From CAYHGV01 sp964356135 (GTDB taxonomy: Bacteria > Hydrothermota > Tepidihabitantia > CAYHGV01), in the NCBI GenBank assembly GCA_964356135.1, contig CAYHGV010000068.1, positions 1 to 16,315 on the forward strand: DNA of 16,315 nucleotides. The letters run 5' to 3'. The notes beneath the pieces were generated by a model. That model made no database searches. It had not been told where the DNA came from and saw nothing but the letters and a program-made list of their open reading frames with translations. Below, one piece after another: positions 12,890-16,315 of this stretch (within the stretch, counting starts at the first letter, position 1; each line of letters starts with the position of its first letter). Made by a program: the position numbers and the translations under genes.

Positions 12890-13190
12890 CATTTTCCGAA
12901 AATGAGCGGATATTGTCGAATAAATCCGAGTCGAATAAATCCGACCGCTACAGTCGTAGTGCCGAGGCTTGTCCTCGGCTGGGTCGGGGATAAACTGTGG
13001 GAGCGACTTCAAGTCGCGAATTAAAAAAGTAACCACGAACGGACACGAAATAGGACCGATAGTTGCCCTCGGCCGGGTCCAGAATAATGTCGGATAAAGC
13101 AGACTGCCTGACTGATAAAAAGTTGTCGGATAAATCCGACCTTGTCGGATAAATCCACCGCTACCCTTACCCTCGGCTCGAAACGCGCCG
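12890..13190. repeat. Palindromic-repeat-rich spacer between divergent genes
   Basis: The 549-bp gap 12711-13259 has no coding signal. It contains CATTTT-CCG-AAAATG (12890-12904), GCCGAGG-CTTGT-CCTCGGC (12961-12979), a REP-like GGGAGCGACTTCAAGTCGCG (about 12999-13018) and CGGCTCG-AAA-CGCGCCG (13174-13190). A self-complementary unit TGTCGGATAAATCCGAC is present in five full or partial copies (12914, 12930, 13088, 13124, 13143), two of them followed by CGCTAC. The remainder, including an AACCACGAACGGACACGAA motif near 13031, resembles other repeats in the window. Confidence 0.6.
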
Positions 13191-13226
13191 CAATATCTCT
13201 GCGGTTGATATGATTGTTTCGGTTGG

Positions 13227-13254
13227 TTGACTTTGCCCGGCGCTCATCTATAAT
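13227..13254 (+). promoter_or_regulatory. Promoter of the rsmD operon
   Basis: TTGACT (13227-13232) and TATAAT (13249-13254), spacer 16 bp. The -10 box ends 5 nt before the rsmD ATG, so transcription should begin at or on the start codon; no ribosome-binding site is present. Confidence 0.75.
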
Positions 13255-13259
13255 GGGCT

Positions 13260-13799
13260 ATGCGGATACTGGCCGGTAGTTTTAAGGGCAAAACGCTTTT
13301 CTATCCCCGGAATAAAAAAATGCGACCGACTCAAGGTCTGGTGCGGGCAGCAGTATTCAATATCCTGGGTGCGATGATAAGCGGCGCCCGGGTCGGTGAT
13401 TTTTTCTCTGGTGCGGGCAGTCTCGGCATCGAAGCCTTATCCCGGGGTGCCCGGTCAGTGGTGTTTGTCGATAACGACCCGGAGGCGTTGCGTTTTCTTA
13501 AAAGGAATCTGGATGCGCTTTCGGTCTCCGCCGAGATACGACGGGGTGATGTTGTAAGAATAATTCCCAATCTTTCAGGCGAACAATTGGATATTGTGTT
13601 GTTAGACCCACCCTATGACACGGGGCTGGCTCAAGCGGCGGTCGAAAAACTGGCAGAAAGCGGTCGGATTGCGGCCGATGGTGTAATCGTCGTCGAACAT
13701 TCACGACGGGAGTCGATTTCTCCCTGCCCCGGTCTCGCGCTCGATAAGAAACGGGTTTACGGTGATACGATTGTTTCAATTTTAAGGAGGGTTGAATGA
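13260..13799 (+). CDS. rsmD: 16S rRNA (guanine-966-N2)-methyltransferase RsmD
   Basis: 179 aa, normal length. Methylates N2 of G966 in 16S rRNA of the 30S subunit. Family signatures: RILAGSFKGKTL (2-13), RPTQGLVRAAVFNIL (22-36), AdoMet motif I DFFSGAGSLGIEAL (47-60), acidic ribose-binding D71 in VFVDNDP, and catalytic motif IV DPPY (116-119). The ATG at 13260 follows a -10 box by 5 nt, so the start rests on family alignment and the leaderless arrangement. Its stop overlaps the coaD start (ATGA at 13796-13799), giving translational coupling. rsmD-coaD adjacency is common in bacteria. Confidence 0.96.
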   Translation: MRILAGSFKGKTLFYPRNKKMRPTQGLVRAAVFNILGAMISGARVGDFFSGAGSLGIEALSRGARSVVFVDNDPEALRFLKRNLDALSVSAEIRRGDVVRIIPNLSGEQLDIVLLDPPYDTGLAQAAVEKLAESGRIAADGVIVVEHSRRESISPCPGLALDKKRVYGDTIVSILRRVE

Positions 13800-14290
13800 G
13801 AGCTGCAGTCTACCCTGGCAGTTTTGACCCGATGACCGCTGGCCATCTCGATGTGATCCACCGGGCTTTGCAGCTTTTCGACCGGTTGATCGTCGGGGTT
13901 GCCCGGCGACGGGAAAAGAATACGATGTTTTCGTTCGAGGAACGAATCGCACTGGCAAAGAAATCGACCTGCGGCATCAAGCGGCTCGAGGTGGTCGGCT
14001 TCGACGGTTTGCTGGTCGACTTTGCGCGAAAGAATGATGCCCGGGCGATCGTCCGGGGATTGCGGGCGGTGGTCGATTTCGACTATGAATTCCAGATGGC
14101 GTTAACCAATCGGAGGATTGCTCCGGACGTCGAAATCGTCTTCTTTCTGCCGTCCGAGCAGTATTCGTATGTTTCATCGTCGCTCGTGAAAGAGATCGCC
14201 CGCTTAGGCGGCGACATCTCCGCGTTCGTGCCGAAAGCGGTCGAAGCGGCGGTGGCAAAGAAAATAAGATTAGAGAAGAGGAAAAAATAA
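13796..14290 (+). CDS. coaD: Phosphopantetheine adenylyltransferase CoaD
   Basis: 164 aa, normal length. Transfers AMP from ATP to 4'-phosphopantetheine, giving dephospho-CoA, the penultimate step of coenzyme A synthesis. It has the nucleotidyltransferase signature YPGSFDPMTAGHLDVI (6-21) with T14-x-G-H17, the RGLRAVVDFDYE segment near 88-99 that closes the active site, and SYVSSSLVKEIARLGGD corresponding to the family ISSTxVR motif. AAGGAGGG lies just before the ATG, inside the end of rsmD, and the two genes overlap by 4 nt. The C-terminus is strongly basic (AAVAKKIRLEKRKK). Confidence 0.97.
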   Translation: MRAAVYPGSFDPMTAGHLDVIHRALQLFDRLIVGVARRREKNTMFSFEERIALAKKSTCGIKRLEVVGFDGLLVDFARKNDARAIVRGLRAVVDFDYEFQMALTNRRIAPDVEIVFFLPSEQYSYVSSSLVKEIARLGGDISAFVPKAVEAAVAKKIRLEKRKK

Positions 14291-14319
14291 CCACTCATCA
14301 AAATCTGCGGTAGTCGGAT

Positions 14320-15303
14320 ATGAAGTTTGTCGATGAAGCGGTGATTACGGTCGAAGCCGGCTCGGGCGGTGACGGCTGCATGTCCTTCCGGCGCGAGAAA
14401 TATGTTCCGCGCGGCGGGCCGGATGGCGGAGACGGCGGTCACGGCGGATCGGTCTATGTCACGGGCTCCCTGCATCTGGAGACCTTAGCCGATGTGGCAT
14501 ACCGAAGAACCTATCGTGCCGAGCGGGGTCGACATGGCAAGGGTAAGGACCAGCACGGTCGGACCGGGAATACGATTTCTTTTCCGGTTCCTCTGGGAAC
14601 CGATGTCTATGACGAAGAGCACAGTTCGCTGATCGGCGAAGTTATCAAGGATGGCGAAAAACTGTTAGTGGCAAAAGGTGGCGCGGGTGGTCGGGGTAAT
14701 GCCCGGTTTCGGACTTCAACCAACGTTGCGCCCCGTACCCGTGAATTTGGCAAACCCGGTGTGAAGAAGCGCTTGCGGCTGATTTTAAGGATTCTTGCCG
14801 ATGTCGGTCTGGTCGGCCTGCCCAACGCCGGTAAATCAACCCTGTTAAGCAAAATCACCAGGGCACAACCGAAGATCGCAGCCTATCCGTTTACAACCCT
14901 TGCGCCCAATTTAGGAGCGATGCGCGATGGGTCGGAAATAATTCCGGGCGGAATACGGTGGACGGTCGCCGACCTGCCCGGGATTGTCGAAGGTGCGCAT
15001 CAGGGAAAAGGGTTGGGTCTTCGGTTCCTCCGCCACATTGAACGCACCCGGCTGTTGGTTTTTGTCATTGACCTTACCTCGCCTGCGCCGTTACAGGACT
15101 ATCATCAACTCCTGGCAGAAATCGGGCTCTACAATCCGGAGATTTTAAAAAAGCGACAGGTCGTCGTTTTCAATAAAGTCGACCTGGTAAAAAAGGCTCC
15201 TCGGTTCGCGCTTGACCAACCGACGGTTTTTCTCTCGGCGTTGACCGGCGGGGGCGTCAAGGAATTCGTGAATCTGCTCAAGGAGCAGTTGAACGCATGT
15301 TAG
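14320..15303 (+). CDS. obgE: Obg-family GTPase (ObgE/CgtA)
   Basis: 327 aa, within the range of short Obg proteins lacking a long C-terminal extension. A ribosome-associated GTPase acting in 50S assembly and stress control. N-terminal glycine-rich Obg fold: FVDEAVITVEAGSGGDGCMS (3-22), RGGPDGGDGGHGG (31-43), KGGAGGRGN (119-127). G domain: G1 GLPNAGKST (166-174), switch region YPFTTL (189-194), G3 DLPG (218-221), G4 NKVD (285-288), and G5 SAL within FLSALTG. The ATG at 14320 lies 29 bp after coaD with no strong ribosome-binding site. Its stop (15301-15303) lies inside the first codons of dprA, so the two are coupled. Confidence 0.97.
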   Translation: MKFVDEAVITVEAGSGGDGCMSFRREKYVPRGGPDGGDGGHGGSVYVTGSLHLETLADVAYRRTYRAERGRHGKGKDQHGRTGNTISFPVPLGTDVYDEEHSSLIGEVIKDGEKLLVAKGGAGGRGNARFRTSTNVAPRTREFGKPGVKKRLRLILRILADVGLVGLPNAGKSTLLSKITRAQPKIAAYPFTTLAPNLGAMRDGSEIIPGGIRWTVADLPGIVEGAHQGKGLGLRFLRHIERTRLLVFVIDLTSPAPLQDYHQLLAEIGLYNPEILKKRQVVVFNKVDLVKKAPRFALDQPTVFLSALTGGGVKEFVNLLKEQLNAC

Positions 15304-16315
15304 TCGAAGCGTTCGTCGATCTGCTTTCGGTGCTTCGGATGAACGAAGCCCGGCTTAAGAATCTGCTGGTCCGGTTCGGCAAGCCGGAAAATATTTTTAC
15401 GGCCGATCTGGTGGATCTGCTGACCGTGCCCGGTATCGATGAAGACCTCGCCCAGAGAATTAAGAGTTACCGGAGAACTGTGGAAACCGAAAAGCTGATT
15501 GCGAGGGCACACGAGATTAAAATCGAGACCGTTTCGTTCCAGGATGCGCACTATCCGAAGAATTTGAAAGAGGTTCCCCATTCACCGCCGATGTTCTTCA
15601 TGCGCGGTGGAATAAAGCCCGAAGATGAATGTGCGCTCGCAATTATCGGCACGCGCAAAGCGACCCATCAAGGGAAGATGGCGGCGGAAAAATTCGGACG
15701 GGAGCTGGCTGAGCAGGGGATAACGGTGGTGAGCGGTCTGGCGCGGGGGATTGATACCGCCGCCCACCGTGGGGCGCTGACCGCAGGCCGAACGATCGCA
15801 GTCTTGGGTTGTGGAATTGACGTCTCCTATCCGCCGGAAAATAAGGGGCTCGCAGAGGAGATTACCAGGCACGGGGCAGTGGTCAGCGAGTTTAACTTAG
15901 GCATACCGCCGGTAGCGCTCAATTTTCCCAAGCGGAACCGGATAATCAGCGGTCTGTCGCTGGCGGTGATTGCGGTCGAAGCGGGCAAGTCGTCCGGGGT
16001 CTTAAGCACGGTGAATTGGGCATTGGACCAGGGTCGTGAAGTTTTTGCCCTGCCTGGTTCGGTTATGTCCCTGGCGAGCGAAGGAACGAATCAACTCATT
16101 AAGGACGGCGCCAAACCGGTGACGAGCATCGACGATGTTCTGGAAGAGATGAGACTGACGAAAAGAATTCTTAAGCCGGAGATTGCGCTCGGGCTGAGTA
16201 AAGAAGAGATAGCGCTGGTTTCGCTTTTGAGCGAAAAACCCCTCAATGTCGACCAGATAATGGAAGCACTGGGCAAGCCGATTTCAGAAGTTTTGACTAA
16301 ATTATTGGAGCTGGA
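15297..16315 (+). CDS. dprA: DNA-processing protein DprA (3' end beyond window)
   Basis: 339 codons visible, probably missing only some 20-35 residues. Binds single-stranded DNA and loads RecA during natural transformation. N-terminal SAM/HhH-like region 1-60 (LTVPGIDEDLAQRI), then the Rossmann-like DprA fold: LAIIGTRKAT (114-123), SGLARGIDTAAHRGAL (146-161), IAVLGCGIDVSYPPEN (167-182), FPKRNRIISGLS (210-221), GREVFALPGS (246-255) and EGTNQLIKDGAKPV (262-275). A winged-helix C-terminal domain starts near 300 (LSKEEIALVSLL, LNVDQIMEALG). The start ATG overlaps the obgE stop in another frame and no alternative start is better placed. All core motifs are intact. Confidence 0.95.
   Translation, partial: MLVEAFVDLLSVLRMNEARLKNLLVRFGKPENIFTADLVDLLTVPGIDEDLAQRIKSYRRTVETEKLIARAHEIKIETVSFQDAHYPKNLKEVPHSPPMFFMRGGIKPEDECALAIIGTRKATHQGKMAAEKFGRELAEQGITVVSGLARGIDTAAHRGALTAGRTIAVLGCGIDVSYPPENKGLAEEITRHGAVVSEFNLGIPPVALNFPKRNRIISGLSLAVIAVEAGKSSGVLSTVNWALDQGREVFALPGSVMSLASEGTNQLIKDGAKPVTSIDDVLEEMRLTKRILKPEIALGLSKEEIALVSLLSEKPLNVDQIMEALGKPISEVLTKLLEL

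Noticed and set aside
14083..14475. Minus-strand open frames over coaD and obgE
   Set aside because: They are antisense to highly conserved genes and lack any start signals.

Overview
The window looks like a fragment of an uncultured bacterial chromosome. A GC-richer housekeeping backbone carries two inserted DNAs: an AT-rich IS630-family insertion sequence at the left end, and a 6.35-kb integrative element at a tRNA-Val gene in the middle. Secreted proteins with FlgD/T9SS-like C-terminal tails, a glycine-rich envelope protein and AT/GC-mosaic intergenic repeats (CACAAAG series, heptamer series, small hairpins) would fit an FCB-type or WOR-3/Stahlbacteria-type lineage. That placement is inference from protein style only; no rRNA gene is present.

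Layout. 1-1142: a complete IS630-like element inserted at CTAG, abutting the 3' remnant (1143-1323) of a secreted-protein gene. 1505-2971: a signal-peptide protein with seven ~52-residue repeats and a C-terminal sorting-type domain; it contains a perfect 374-bp internal duplication. 3065-9501: an integrative element bounded by 85-bp perfect direct repeats. The right repeat lies in an intact tRNA-Val(CAC) gene and the left one is a 3'-half tRNA remnant. Left to right the element holds integrase arm-type sites, a DUF5681-like small protein, a 954-aa single-chain type IIG restriction-modification enzyme, an unknown basic protein, an HUH replication initiator, a structured non-coding stretch, an excisionase and a tyrosine integrase. 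9580-12710 (minus strand): a secreted glycine-rich protein, tsaD and a YbbR/CdaR-like protein, separated by repeat-rich spacers. 13260-16315 (plus strand): a tight rsmD-coaD-obgE-dprA cluster, with dprA running off the window.

How the parts fit. The rep-xis-int-attP order, with int's 3' end against the tRNA, matches the core of pSAM2-type actinomycete integrative elements. Here it has no recognisable transfer gene, and the cargo is one self-contained restriction-modification enzyme. The integrase arm sites lie inside the last codons of int and again 124 bp inside the left end. A remnant of a second, diverged integrase 3' end just outside the left attachment site shows that a related element once occupied the same tRNA. 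The candidate system is therefore a very small replicating/integrating defence element that stacks at tRNA-Val. Three genes of different origin (transposase, rep, rsmD) have a TATAAT box only 5-7 nt before an ATG and no ribosome-binding site, suggesting leaderless transcription is used here.
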